Assembly: GCF_009687865.1 (NCBI RefSeq)
Contig: NZ_BLAE01000057.1
Coordinates: 1 to 64,000, forward strand
Length of the DNA: 64,000 bases
Reading direction: 5' to 3'
Source: Acrocarpospora macrocephala
GTDB taxonomy: Bacteria; Actinomycetota; Actinomycetes; Streptosporangiales; Streptosporangiaceae
Under the pieces are notes generated by a model that saw only the letters and a list, made by a program, of their open reading frames with translations, was not told the origin of the DNA and did not search any database. Numbering within the stretch: the stretch's first letter is position 1; every line of letters starts with the position of its first letter. A program made the position numbers and the translations under genes. Below, one piece after another: positions 17,439 to 26,361 of this stretch.

Positions 17439-18832
17439 GAGAACTCCTTGGTCAGGTCGAATCGGAAACGCAGCGTGGTCGGGAGAACGTGCAGGTCGTC
17501 GGGGAGGTGCCCGAGCTGGTCGTGCAGGGCGGGGTTGAGCCGTTCCGCGGCGAGTTTGGCCAGTTCGCCCGCGTTCCACGGCTGGCTGGCGGCGACTTCG
17601 ACGACACGCTCGAGGACGGCGGCGGCCAGAGGGCCGCTCCATGGCCGGGCGATACCGCCGAGCATCATGATCAGCTGGCCGTTGACGCTCTTGGCGCGGA
17701 CGAGCTCGGCGGCCCGGTGGGACTGCTCCGCGGGGGGCAGCACGGCCAGCAGGTCGGTGAGCGGCTCAAGGTCGAAGAGGGCGCGGGCCCAGCCGGGGTC
17801 GTGCTGGAGGATGGCCGCCCTGGTCCAGCCCATGACGACCTCGCGTCCCCAGTCGGGGATGGTCAGGCGGGTGATCTCGCCGACGCTGAGGCCGAAGTGT
17901 CCGGGCCAGAAGTCGAGCGGGGTGTGCGCGATCAGCTGCTGCAGCCACCAGCTCTTGCGGCCGCCGCTCCGACCGGCGGGGAGTTCGCTTCTGATGCCGT
18001 CTCGCTCCATGGCGCTGTCGCACCGCTCTGGCAGCTCGACCGTCAGCGTGTTCCCCGCTCTGACCAGCAGCCCGGCGGCCCGCTCGGCCATCCGCCGCCC
18101 GAGCCGCGAGCCCGGCAGCCGGGTCAGCAGGTCGGCGGCGGCGCGGCGGACCTCGCGGCGGCGGTCGTCGAGCGCGGCTTCCAGGAACGGCTCGTCGTCC
18201 AGGCTGAGCCCGTCCGCGAAGGTGCCGAGGAAGACCGCGCGTTCGGCGGGCGACTCCTTGTCCCAGCCGACGGCCAGGAGTTCCCGGGCGTCTCCCGGCG
18301 AGGCGGCCCGGAGCCGCTGCAGGAAGGCCCGGCGGTCGCCGCTGCTGCCGAACTCCCAGACGCCGTGGTCGAGCAGGCCCTCCCCGGACGACTCCTGATG
18401 CAGGTACGCCCAGGACGGGTTGAGCTCGGCCAGCCATCGACCCCGAGCCCCCGTCAGCACGCCAAGGTGAGCCCGGACCGATCGGTCACGCGCCCCGAGA
18501 TCCAGCAGTTGCGGAATCAACCGCGCAGGAACACGCACGCCGTGCTCCACCGCGAGCTCCAGCCACTCGCCGATCAGGCGGGAATGCTCTCCCGCGAGCA
18601 TCCGAGCCAGCCGATCGGCGGCCCTGGACGACACCAGCGGCAAGCTCTCCACCGGAGCCGCGGCCAGCTGCTCCGCCCGCACCGGCGTCTGCCCCGCCCG
18701 CCGCGCCACCACCTCCACGGCGGCCTGCTCCAACACGCTCACGGCCGTGGCACCAGCCCCGCGATCGCTCCCCATCAAGGCCGCCGAAACCAACTGCTCC
18801 CATCCAGCTCGGCTCATCACCTGCTCATTCAC
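17435..18832 (-). CDS. DUF5691-family protein
   Basis: A 465-residue, largely helical protein that I recognise as DUF5691 from its opening (WEQLVSAALMGSDRG) and its constant placement beside SWIM and MoxR genes. It is rich in Leu/Ala/Arg helices in the manner of HEAT-like repeats (for example EAALDDRRREVRRAAADLLTRLPGSRLGRRMAERAAG, cut here in the middle of a repeat run). There is no catalytic motif or membrane segment. I chose GTG 18832, which overlaps the stop of the preceding small ORF by GTGA. The same frame remains open upstream to 18967 across the repeat region, so a longer form is possible. Function unknown; adaptor or scaffold is a guess from the fold. Confidence 0.8.
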   Translation of the reverse strand: MNEQVMSRAGWEQLVSAALMGSDRGAGATAVSVLEQAAVEVVARRAGQTPVRAEQLAAAPVESLPLVSSRAADRLARMLAGEHSRLIGEWLELAVEHGVRVPARLIPQLLDLGARDRSVRAHLGVLTGARGRWLAELNPSWAYLHQESSGEGLLDHGVWEFGSSGDRRAFLQRLRAASPGDARELLAVGWDKESPAERAVFLGTFADGLSLDDEPFLEAALDDRRREVRRAAADLLTRLPGSRLGRRMAERAAGLLVRAGNTLTVELPERCDSAMERDGIRSELPAGRSGGRKSWWLQQLIAHTPLDFWPGHFGLSVGEITRLTIPDWGREVVMGWTRAAILQHDPGWARALFDLEPLTDLLAVLPPAEQSHRAAELVRAKSVNGQLIMMLGGIARPWSGPLAAAVLERVVEVAASQPWNAGELAKLAAERLNPALHDQLGHLPDDLHVLPTTLRFRFDLTKEFS

Positions 18833-18996
18833 ACGATCACCACCAGATACGGCCGACGCGCGGCACGACCCATAGCCCGGCCGCTCGAAAAATCCACCTG
18901 ACACTGGCGGCACCCAGCACCACTCATCGCCCGGCCATTCGAAGAACCCGCCTGACACTGCCGACACCCGGCCCGACTCGTCGTCTGGTCGTTCAC
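18829..18996 (-). CDS. Small ORF with two CxxC motifs between SWIM and DUF5691 genes
   Basis: A 55-residue frame, unrecognised. It starts with a GTG that overlaps the SWIM-gene stop (GTGA, 18996-18993) and ends in a TGA that overlaps the DUF5691 start in the same way. It contains two 18-residue repeats (54 bp each, 18969-18916 and 18915-18862), each opening with GCRQCQ: Cys11/Cys14 and Cys29/Cys32. Four cysteines in two CxxC pairs 14 residues apart could bind zinc. Its first and last codons resemble each other's junction (VVIL-stop/VNDQ and VVIV-stop/VNEQ), so it seems to have arisen by duplication of the SWIM/DUF5691 junction. Whether it is expressed is unknown. Confidence 0.4.
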   Translation of the reverse strand: MNDQTTSRAGCRQCQAGSSNGRAMSGAGCRQCQVDFSSGRAMGRAARRPYLVVIV

Positions 18997-20375
18997 AGGA
19001 TCACCACCCTGCCCTGTTCGTCCCAGGTGGTGAGGGGGCGCAGGCCGTCGGGTGTCCATTCGGTGGCGACGGTTACCGGATGGCCGCCAGAGACCGCGGC
19101 GAGTTGCCACGGGGTGCCGGTGGACGGGAGCAAGGGCACGGCGTTTTCCTCCTTCTGGTCGTGGTCGGCCAGGTGCCAGGCGGAGTCCGCCTGGGCGGGG
19201 ACGACATCGTTGAGGACGATGGGCCAGGATTCGGTCCACGGATCGCGGCTGAGGACGTCCGCGATCAGTTGCGGGACCTTGCCGGCCCGTACGCCATGGG
19301 GAGGCGTCGCGCTGGAGGCGGCGGCCGAGTGGCGTTCGGCGACCAGGGCGCGCAGGGGTGCGGAGCCGGGATAGAAGCAGAGGCTGGCGTCGATGGTCGT
19401 GCCGAGGACCAGTGAGCTGTCCAGCGGCTGGCCGACCGGGGCGAAGGAGAGCACCAGGGCGGCGCGGCCGGTGGCGCGGCCGAGTAGCCAGACCCGGCGG
19501 GAGAGCAGGCGGTCGCGGTCCTCGTCGCGGGAGCCGATGACCTGCCAGTGGTCCCGCACCGGCGGCTGGGCCAGCACGTTCTCCTTCGGCGTGGTGAAGC
19601 CCACCCGGGACCGGACCGTTTCGCGGAGGTCGCGGGGCAGCTCGGGGGATCTGCGGTGGGCGACCGCAAGCAGATGGACCAGCGCGTATTCCGACAGCAG
19701 GCGGGCCGGCCAGTCCTCATGCCGGAACACCCGGCTGAGTTCCGTCATGACGCTCGCGACCCCGGGCACCTGCGCGTCGACGAGCCGTTTGGACAGGTCG
19801 GCCCAGTCGGTCGGCGCGGTCTGGCGGGCGCCGGCGATGCCGTGCGCGATCTGGTCGCCCAGCCAGCGCTCCAGGTCGGCCAGACCGGCGTCGACCCGCT
19901 CCTCCCGCTGCCGCGCCCGCCGATCGTCACCGGACCCCCCGGAGCCGCCCGCGGCCTCGTCCGCCGCGATGGCGGCGATCTTCTCCGCGACCTTGGCCGT
20001 CTGCTTGGCCGCGCGCTCACGGCGCTGGTCCAGCCACTCCTCGACCCAGTCGACCGGCTCCTCGGCGGCGGGCACCCCGTCGGCCGACCAGAGCAGCAGC
20101 AGCCCGAGGGCATGCTTGCAGGGAAACTTCCGGCTGGGGCAACTGCACCGGTACGCGGGCTCCCGCAGATCCACACAAGCCCGGTACGGCTTGGCGCCGC
20201 TGCCCTTGCACTCCCCCCACAACGCGTCGCGCGCCACTCCGGCACGCGACCATTTCGCGGGCGCGCTCACACCCGCCGCCGCCTTCTGCGACGAGGCGTC
20301 CGGCGCGAGCGCCAGCACCTGATCCCGACTCCACCGTTCGATCACGCGCCGCACCATATCCGGGTCCGCCGACAA
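18993..20375 (-). CDS. SWIM zinc-finger protein, first gene of the MoxR/VWA operon
   Basis: A 460-residue protein with a SWIM finger near the N-terminus: C77-x-C79-x6-C86-x-H88 in YRCSCPSRKFPCKHALGLLLL. A charged coiled segment (about 125-165, VEEWLDQRRERAAKQTAKVA) and a long C-terminal region without a motif I recognise follow. SWIM fingers bind DNA or proteins. The start is TTG at 20375 without a clear SD; an ATG at 20357 is the alternative. Its GTGA end overlap opens the small CxxC ORF. The 58-bp gap to the divergent LuxR-type gene must hold both promoters. Confidence 0.88.
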   Translation of the reverse strand: MSADPDMVRRVIERWSRDQVLALAPDASSQKAAAGVSAPAKWSRAGVARDALWGECKGSGAKPYRACVDLREPAYRCSCPSRKFPCKHALGLLLLWSADGVPAAEEPVDWVEEWLDQRRERAAKQTAKVAEKIAAIAADEAAGGSGGSGDDRRARQREERVDAGLADLERWLGDQIAHGIAGARQTAPTDWADLSKRLVDAQVPGVASVMTELSRVFRHEDWPARLLSEYALVHLLAVAHRRSPELPRDLRETVRSRVGFTTPKENVLAQPPVRDHWQVIGSRDEDRDRLLSRRVWLLGRATGRAALVLSFAPVGQPLDSSLVLGTTIDASLCFYPGSAPLRALVAERHSAAASSATPPHGVRAGKVPQLIADVLSRDPWTESWPIVLNDVVPAQADSAWHLADHDQKEENAVPLLPSTGTPWQLAAVSGGHPVTVATEWTPDGLRPLTTWDEQGRVVIL

Positions 20376-20433
20376 TTCAACGTCGCCCAGCTCAGGACCG
20401 CATTCTGTCGGAGGCGCGTGAAATACTCACTCC

Positions 20434-23400
20434 GTGATGCCGCGAAACACGCAGCTCGGCCAAGAGGCGCAAAGCGCCCAGGGGATGCCAGGCGGTCAAA
20501 AAGGCGGCCAGGTAGGGCGAGGCGACGCGGAAACACGGCGTGGCCGCGAAGCACGTGGGGGGCAGGACGCACGGGGTGGGCGTGAGGCGGAAAGTGGATC
20601 GGTGGGCCCCGGGAGTTTGATTGGGCGGGGTGAGGAGCTTGGGCGGCTGGTGCGGGTGCTTGACGCGGCGGCCGGGGGGCTCGCGGGGGTCGCTCTTGTT
20701 GGTGGGGATGCGGGAATTGGGAAGACTCGGCTGATCCGGGAGCTGGTCGAGCTGGCCAGGCGGCGGGATTTCGTGGTGCTGGTGGGTCAGTGTGCTGAGT
20801 TGGGCGACGCGTTGCCGTACCTGCCGCTTACCGACGCGTTGCGGGGGGCCGCGGGCGGACCGGTGGTGGAAGGGCTGGCGGCGCGGCCGGTTTTGCGGCG
20901 GCTGCTGCCGGATTCTGATGCGGCTCCGGCCGATGTGGTGACGGGCGGGCTGGCGCAGCAGCGGTTGTTCGGTTCGATGTTGAGCTTGCTCACGGAGGTG
21001 GCGGAGCAGCGGCCGGTGCTGTTCGTGCTGGAGGATCTGCATTGGGCCGATCGTTCCACTCGGGATCTGGTGGTGTTCCTGACCCGGATGTTGCAGCGCG
21101 AGCGGGTGTGCCTGGTCGGGACGTACCGGACGGATGATCTGCATCGGCGGCATCCGTTGCGGCCGGTGCTGGCCGAGTTGCAGCGGTTGCCGCTGGTCAC
21201 CGGGGTGGAGGTGCCGCCGCTCGCGGATGAGGCGATGGCGGCGCATCTGGCCGCCCTGGGTGACGGGGACGCGAACGCGATCGACGGGGTGGTGCGGCGG
21301 GCGGGCGGGAACCCGTTCTTCGCCGAGGAGCTGTTCGCGTCCACGGCGGGCTCGGAACGGCTGCCGGGGACGCTGGCCGACGTGCTGATGGCGCGGGTCG
21401 AAGGGCTGTCGGACACGGCGCAGCAGGTGCTCAGGGTGGCGGCCGTGGCGGGCCGGAGGGTCGATCACGAAGTGCTCCGGGCGGCGGCGGGGCTGGCGGA
21501 CGAGCCGCTGGAGGAGGCGCTGCGGGAGATCGTCTCCCGGGGGTTGCTGGCCGTCGGGCACCGGATCGGCTACGAGTTCCGGCACGCGCTGCTGCAGGAG
21601 GCCGTCTACGACGATCTGCTGCCGGGCGAGCGGACCCGGCTGCATCTGGCGTTCGCGGGGCTGCTGACCGAACGCGGCGGATCCGCCGCCGAGCTGGCGC
21701 ATCATTATTCGGCGGCGCACGATCTGCGTGGCGCGGTGGTGGCTTCGGTGGAGGCCGGGCGACGGGCGATCGAGTTGGGCGCGCCCGCCGAGGCGCATCG
21801 GCATTTCGATCGCGCGCTCGCGGACTGGGCGCACGTTCCGGACGCCGAGCGGTTGACCGGGACGACTCGGGTCAGGCTGACCCTGGAAAGCGCCGCCGCG
21901 GCGGCCGACAGCGGCGACTACCACCGGGCGATCGCGCAGCTCAAACGGCTGCGGCAGCTGGTCGGCACGCCGGAACTGATCGCGGAGACCAACGAGCGGC
22001 TGGCCTACTACCAGGCCGACGCGGACGACTCCGCTGGGATGGTCGACACGGCCCACGCCGCTGTCACGGCCCTTGGTGACGAACCGGAGAACCCGCTGCT
22101 GGCCAAGGCGCTGGCGACGTACGCGCGAACGTTGTGGGACAACGGGCGGCCGGAGGAGGCGCGCGCGACGGCGACCCGGGCGCTGGAAGTTGCGCGCCGG
22201 ACCGGGGCGGCCGACGCGGAGATCACCGCGCTGATCTCGCTCGCGCTGTTCGAGGAGGTCACCGGCACACCGGCGCGGGCCGAGGAGCTGCTGTCCGGCG
22301 CGGCCGCGCAGAACTCCCCCAACCTGTCCATCAACCTGCGCGCCCGCTTCAACCACGCCCGCGTGCAGTACGAACGAGGCAACCTGGAGGCCGCCGCCAA
22401 GTCCACGGAGGAGGGGGTCAGGCTCGCCCGCGAGACCGGCCTCACCTGGAGCGTGTTCGGCACCGACCTGCGTTTCCTGCAATATCTCGTGCATTATGTG
22501 GACGGCGACTGGGCCACGGCGGAGACGCTGGCGAACGGGTTCGGCATCCGGGTGGGCACGATCGCGGAGGCGGTCCTGTCGTCGTTCGCGCTGTTCGTCG
22601 AGGTCGGCCAGGGGCGGCCCGCCGCCGACGAGCGGCTGCGCTGGCTGGAGCCGTTCTGGCCCCAGGACGAGTTCGTGATCTACATGGCGCGCGGGCTGGC
22701 CGCCGAGCAGGCGCTGTGGCGCGGGGATCCCGGGACGGCTCTGACGCACGTCGAGGCGGTGCTGGCCACGCTCACGCGACTCAACGCCGGATCCATCAGG
22801 ATGGCCGCGACCGGGCTGTGGGCGCTGGCCGAGCAGGCCAAAGATCACCGAATCACCGCCGAGCAGACGCGGAGCATCCGGGAACAAGCCGACGAACTGC
22901 TGGCCCGTGCCCGGTATGCGGCCGCCAACGGCCTGTCCGGGCCGCGTGGGGAGCTCGGCCCGGAGGGCAGGGGCTGGGCGGCGCGCGCCGAAGCCGACTG
23001 GCATCGGGTGTACGGCACGGCCACGCCGGAGATCTGGCGGACCACGGCGGAGGCGTTCTCGTTCGGCTTCCGCTACGAAGAGGCGCGGTCCCGGTGGCGG
23101 CTGGCCGAAGCCCTGCTCGAAGCCGGTGACCGGGCTTCCGCCCTGGTGGAGTGGACTGCCGCTGTGAAGATCGCCGATCGGTTGCGGGCGGTTCCGCTCG
23201 GGGCGGCACTGGCCCAACTCGGTCGGCGGGCTCGATTTTCGCTGACCGACGACGACCAGGCCGGACAGAGCGGACCCGGCAGAATGGGCGGATCCGGCGG
23301 ACAGGGTGGACCGGGTGTACCAGGTAGAACGGGCGGACCGGGCGGTCGAGGTGGTGCGGTCGAGGCTCTGCCGGTGAATGTGCTGGCCTCGCTGACCAGT

Positions 23401-23589
23401 CGGGAGCGTGAGGTGCTCGCGCTGGTCACGGCGGGGAACTCGAACCGGGAGATCGGCGAGCGGCTTTTCATCTCGCAGAAGACCGCGAGCGTGCACGTGT
23501 CCAACATCCTGGCCAAACTCGGGGTGGCCACACGAACCCAGGCCGCCGCGATCGCGCACCAGGAAGGGCTCGCGCCGCCCGGTGACTGA
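20434..23589 (+). CDS. Large ATP-binding LuxR-family regulator (LAL type)
   Basis: A 1051-residue transcription regulator. After about 60 residues of Gly/Gln/Arg-rich low complexity comes an AAA/STAND ATPase domain ([11 protein letters not shown], Walker [11 protein letters not shown] at about 91-99, Walker [18 protein letters not shown]), then a long TPR-like helical region. Next is a Gly-Pro linker with collagen-like triplets ([17 protein letters not shown]), and a C-terminal LuxR helix-turn-helix ([15 protein letters not shown] then [20 protein letters not shown]). This is the MalT/LAL architecture, where the ATPase senses a ligand. The start is uncertain: GTG 20434, ATG 20437, or a later GTG just before the IGRGEEL motif. 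It diverges from the SWIM/MoxR/VWA operon across 58 bp, so regulation of that operon is plausible. Confidence 0.9.
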   Translation: MMPRNTQLGQEAQSAQGMPGGQKGGQVGRGDAETRRGREARGGQDARGGREAESGSVGPGSLIGRGEELGRLVRVLDAAAGGLAGVALVGGDAGIGKTRLIRELVELARRRDFVVLVGQCAELGDALPYLPLTDALRGAAGGPVVEGLAARPVLRRLLPDSDAAPADVVTGGLAQQRLFGSMLSLLTEVAEQRPVLFVLEDLHWADRSTRDLVVFLTRMLQRERVCLVGTYRTDDLHRRHPLRPVLAELQRLPLVTGVEVPPLADEAMAAHLAALGDGDANAIDGVVRRAGGNPFFAEELFASTAGSERLPGTLADVLMARVEGLSDTAQQVLRVAAVAGRRVDHEVLRAAAGLADEPLEEALREIVSRGLLAVGHRIGYEFRHALLQEAVYDDLLPGERTRLHLAFAGLLTERGGSAAELAHHYSAAHDLRGAVVASVEAGRRAIELGAPAEAHRHFDRALADWAHVPDAERLTGTTRVRLTLESAAAAADSGDYHRAIAQLKRLRQLVGTPELIAETNERLAYYQADADDSAGMVDTAHAAVTALGDEPENPLLAKALATYARTLWDNGRPEEARATATRALEVARRTGAADAEITALISLALFEEVTGTPARAEELLSGAAAQNSPNLSINLRARFNHARVQYERGNLEAAAKSTEEGVRLARETGLTWSVFGTDLRFLQYLVHYVDGDWATAETLANGFGIRVGTIAEAVLSSFALFVEVGQGRPAADERLRWLEPFWPQDEFVIYMARGLAAEQALWRGDPGTALTHVEAVLATLTRLNAGSIRMAATGLWALAEQAKDHRITAEQTRSIREQADELLARARYAAANGLSGPRGELGPEGRGWAARAEADWHRVYGTATPEIWRTTAEAFSFGFRYEEARSRWRLAEALLEAGDRASALVEWTAAVKIADRLRAVPLGAALAQLGRRARFSLTDDDQAGQSGPGRMGGSGGQGGPGVPGRTGGPGGRGGAVEALPVNVLASLTSREREVLALVTAGNSNREIGERLFISQKTASVHVSNILAKLGVATRTQAAAIAHQEGLAPPGD

Positions 23590-23874
23590 GTCGCCCGGTG
23601 ATCTGTCAACCACAGACCCGCCTGGCCGATATCCCCTGACCAAGTGCGGCTCGACCAGCAACAACCTGCCCAGCCGAGCTCCGCTGGTCTCCTACGCGCG
23701 GAGCCGTGACTGAGTCGGCTGATGACCGACTCTCCCAATGCCGGTCTCCCAGTGGATGAGCCTCCTGTTGGATGAGGAGACATGCGTCCGAGGAATACAT
23801 GGCTGAGGAAATACGCGGCCGGCGGAAATACTCTGGAGCAAAGCGCCCTTCGCGAAGGATTTTGGAGGTCAATG
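23590..23874. promoter_or_regulatory. Aldehyde dehydrogenase upstream region with three direct repeats
   Basis: This 285-bp stretch has no gene I trust. Close to the ALDH start are three similar boxes: GAGGAATAC (23790-23798), GAGGAAATAC (23805-23814) and GCGGAAATAC (23822-23831), spaced 15-17 bp. They could be operator iterons. SD GGAGGT is at 23864-23869. Confidence 0.4.
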
Positions 23875-25410
23875 ATGACCCGCCACATCGTTTCCGTCAT
23901 CGGTGGTAAGGACAGCCAGGCCGCAGCGCCGTACAAGTCGGTTAATCCGGCTCGGGTGGAGCAGGTGGTGGCTGAGGTGGGGCTGGCGGACGCGGAGACG
24001 TTCGCGGCGGCCTGCCGGGTCGCGGCCGGAGCGCAGCGGGACTGGGCGAAGGTGCCCGCGCCGGTGCGCGGGCGGGTGATCGCGTCGATCGGGCGGCTGG
24101 TCGAGGAGAACGCGGAGACGCTGGCCCGGCTGGTGACCGACGAGATCGGCAAGCCGTACGCGGAGGCGCTGGGCGAGGTCCGGGAGATCGTGGACACCTG
24201 CGATTTCTTCCTGGGCGAGGGGCGGCGGCTGTACGGGCAGACGGTTCCGTCGGAGATGCCGGACAAGAGCCTGTTCACGTTCCGGGTTCCGGTGGGGGTG
24301 GCGGCGATCATCACGGCCGGGAACTTCCCGGTGGCGGTGCCATCCTGGTATCTGGTTCCTGCGCTGTTGTGCGGGAACGCGGTCGTCTGGAAGCCCGCTG
24401 AGTACGCGGCCGCTTCCGCGCACGCCCTCTACCGGCTGTTCGCGGCGGCCGGACTGCCCGACGGTGTGCTCAACATCGTGTTCGCGGACGGTGCGGCCAC
24501 CTTCGCCGGGCTGGACCAGGCGCTGGGTGAGGGTTCGGTGCAGAAGGTCGGGTTCACCGGGTCCTCCGAGGTGGGGCGCAAGATCGGCGAGCTGTGCGGG
24601 CGGCACCTGCAGTCGCCCTGCCTGGAGCTCGGCGGCAAGAACCCGATGGTGATCATGCCGGACGCGGATCTCGATCTCGCCGTCGAGGGCGCGCTCTTCG
24701 CCGGATTCGGTACGGCCGGCCAGCGCTGCACCTCACTCGGCACGGTCATCGTGCACGAATCCATCCACGACGACTTCGTGACCCGCTACACGGCGGCCGT
24801 GCGGGCCGCGTCCATCGGCGACCCGACCGGCGACGTGATCTGCGGCCCGCTGCTGGACCACAAGTTCGCCGACCGGTTCGAGGAGTACCTGACCTGGGTC
24901 GAACCCCACCACCAGGTGCTCACCGGCCCCACCGGCAAGATCACTGAATCCAGCCCCCGGGGCGAGTTCACCGGCGAAGGCGGCCTCTACTACCACCCCG
25001 TCGTCGTCGACGGCGTCCGCCCCGACGACCGGCTGTTCCTGGAAGAGACCTTCGGCCCCATCGTCGGCGTGACCACCTTCGAAACCCTCGACGAGGCCAT
25101 CCACCTCGCCAACAAACCCGGCTACGGCCTGTCCTCCTCGATCTACACCACCAACCCCACCTCCGTGTTCCGCTTCCGCGAGGCCGTCTCCGCCGGAATG
25201 CTCAGCGTCAACAACTCCACCTCCGGCGCCGAAGCCCACCTCCCCTTCGGCGGCAACGGCAAATCCGGCAACGGCAGCCGCCAGTCCGGCATGTGGGTCC
25301 TCGACCAGTTCACCCGCTGGCAAGCCATGAACTGGGACTACTCCGGCCACCTCCAAAAGGCCCAAATGGACGTCGCCGAGATCACCCCCGACATCGGCTT
25401 CCGCCTCTGA
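23875..25410 (+). CDS. NAD(P)-dependent aldehyde dehydrogenase
   Basis: A 511-residue ALDH-superfamily enzyme that oxidises an aldehyde to the acid. Motifs: AAIITAGNFPVAVPSWYLVP and VVWKPAEYAA (cofactor binding), GFTGSSEVGR, the general-base Glu in CLELGGKNP, the catalytic Cys in GTAGQRCTSLG, and LEETFGPIVGV plus PFGGNGKSGNG near the end. Length and motifs are typical. Substrate cannot be told from sequence. I chose the second of two adjacent ATGs (23872 and 23875) because GGAGGT ends 5 nt before it. Monocistronic as far as can be seen, with a possible iteron-controlled promoter upstream. Confidence 0.92.
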   Translation: MTRHIVSVIGGKDSQAAAPYKSVNPARVEQVVAEVGLADAETFAAACRVAAGAQRDWAKVPAPVRGRVIASIGRLVEENAETLARLVTDEIGKPYAEALGEVREIVDTCDFFLGEGRRLYGQTVPSEMPDKSLFTFRVPVGVAAIITAGNFPVAVPSWYLVPALLCGNAVVWKPAEYAAASAHALYRLFAAAGLPDGVLNIVFADGAATFAGLDQALGEGSVQKVGFTGSSEVGRKIGELCGRHLQSPCLELGGKNPMVIMPDADLDLAVEGALFAGFGTAGQRCTSLGTVIVHESIHDDFVTRYTAAVRAASIGDPTGDVICGPLLDHKFADRFEEYLTWVEPHHQVLTGPTGKITESSPRGEFTGEGGLYYHPVVVDGVRPDDRLFLEETFGPIVGVTTFETLDEAIHLANKPGYGLSSSIYTTNPTSVFRFREAVSAGMLSVNNSTSGAEAHLPFGGNGKSGNGSRQSGMWVLDQFTRWQAMNWDYSGHLQKAQMDVAEITPDIGFRL

Positions 25411-25423
25411 ACCCATCCAAAGA

Positions 25424-25435
25424 CCGAAATTTCGG
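25424..25435. promoter_or_regulatory. Perfect 12-bp palindrome after the ALDH gene
   Basis: CCGAAATTTCGG lies 14 bp past the ALDH stop. It is AT-richer than its surroundings and could be a small operator or part of a weak terminator; no U-run follows on either strand. Confidence 0.3.
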
Positions 25436-25583
25436 GTTACTCGCCGTTATCCGGCGCCGTCTACGCCCGCACCACTTCTCACCGCACCGGCGCCAAGAGT
25501 GCGGCCTTTCGCATCGGTTCTTCGCATCCGTAGAGATCCGACCTGTGAAAACTCTCGCGCGTGGATAACCGGGCCACAAAGGA

Positions 25584-25740
25584 CGGTCGTTCAGGCTCGT
25601 AAGTGGGCGAGGACAACATCGACCGGATCAAGAAGGCCTCGCAAGCGCTCGGTCGTTCAGGCTCGTAAGCAGGTGAGAACAACATCAACCGGGCCAAGAA
25701 GGCCTCGCGAGCGCTCGGTCGTTCAGGCTCGTAAGTAGGT
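25584..25740. repeat. 66-bp tandem repeat running into the response-regulator 3-prime end
   Basis: Two full copies (25584-25649, 25650-25715) and the beginning of a third (from 25716) each open with CGGTCGTTCAGGCTCGTAAG. The third copy contains the stop and last codons of the minus-strand response-regulator gene, so the array looks like tandem duplication of the 3-prime end of that gene plus its flank. The period is 22 codons. The 312-bp gap between ALDH and the response regulator holds nothing else apart from the small palindrome at 25424. Confidence 0.88.
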
Positions 25741-26361
25741 GAGGACGGCTAGGACGCGGCGGTGGTCGTCGGGGGCTGGAGGTAGGTCGAGCTTGGTGAG
25801 GATGCCGTTGACGTGTTTGGCGACGGCTGCGTCGGAGATGGCGAGGCGGCGGCTGATCGCGGTGTTGGAGCGGCCCTCCGCCATGAGGGCGAGCACGTCC
25901 CGTTCCCGGGGGGTGAGGCGTTCGAGGGTAGTGCGCAGGCGACGGCGGGTGAGCAGGCGGCGGACCACGTCGGGGTCGATGACGGTGCCCTGGGCGGCCA
26001 CCTGATCGAGGGCGGCGAGGAATTCGGTGACGTCGCCGACGCGGTCCTTGAGCAGGTAGCCGATGCCTGGACCGGTTTCGACGAGTTCGGCGGCGTTGGT
26101 GTGCTCGACGTACTGGGAGAGGATCAGGACGGGCAGGCCAGGGTGAAGGCGGCGCAGCCGCAAGGCGGCGCGTAGCCCTTCGTCGCGGAAGTCCGGCGGC
26201 ATGCGGATGTCGGTGATCACGGCGTCGGGTGTCTCCTGGGCCACGGCGGCGAGCAGTTCAGCCGCGTCGGCGACGGCACGGACGCTGTGCCCGAAGTGGG
26301 TCAGGATATGGGTCAGCCCTTCGCGCAGCAGAGCGGAATCCTCGGCGAGCACTACGCGCAC
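25723..26361 (-). CDS. NarL/LuxR-type response regulator
   Basis: A 212-residue response regulator: receiver domain with acidic pocket EDS (residues 7-9), phospho-acceptor Asp51 in VITDIRMPPD and Lys in YLLKDRVGD, then a LuxR helix-turn-helix (LTPRERDVLALMAEGRSNTA then SRRLAISDAAVAKHVN). The start is GTG 26361, inside the last codons of the histidine-kinase gene (10-bp overlap), so the pair is translationally coupled. It most likely controls the divergent ABC transporter next door. Its 3-prime end is duplicated in the 66-bp repeats downstream. Confidence 0.93.
   Translation of the reverse strand: MRVVLAEDSALLREGLTHILTHFGHSVRAVADAAELLAAVAQETPDAVITDIRMPPDFRDEGLRAALRLRRLHPGLPVLILSQYVEHTNAAELVETGPGIGYLLKDRVGDVTEFLAALDQVAAQGTVIDPDVVRRLLTRRRLRTTLERLTPRERDVLALMAEGRSNTAISRRLAISDAAVAKHVNGILTKLDLPPAPDDHRRVLAVLTYLRA

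Noticed and set aside
17439-17642. N-terminal extension of the MoxR protein
   Set aside because: It reads DUF5691 out of frame; the GTG at 17438 has an AAGGAG SD and a GTGA overlap.
20392-23664. Long minus-strand open frame (over 1000 codons) opposite the LuxR-type gene
   Set aside because: It mirrors the codon-position GC bias of the real gene, is Arg/Pro/His-rich, and shows no domain.
25584-25740. 66-bp repeats as CRISPR
   Set aside because: Whole units, not just 20-37 bp parts, are repeated; there are no unique spacers.
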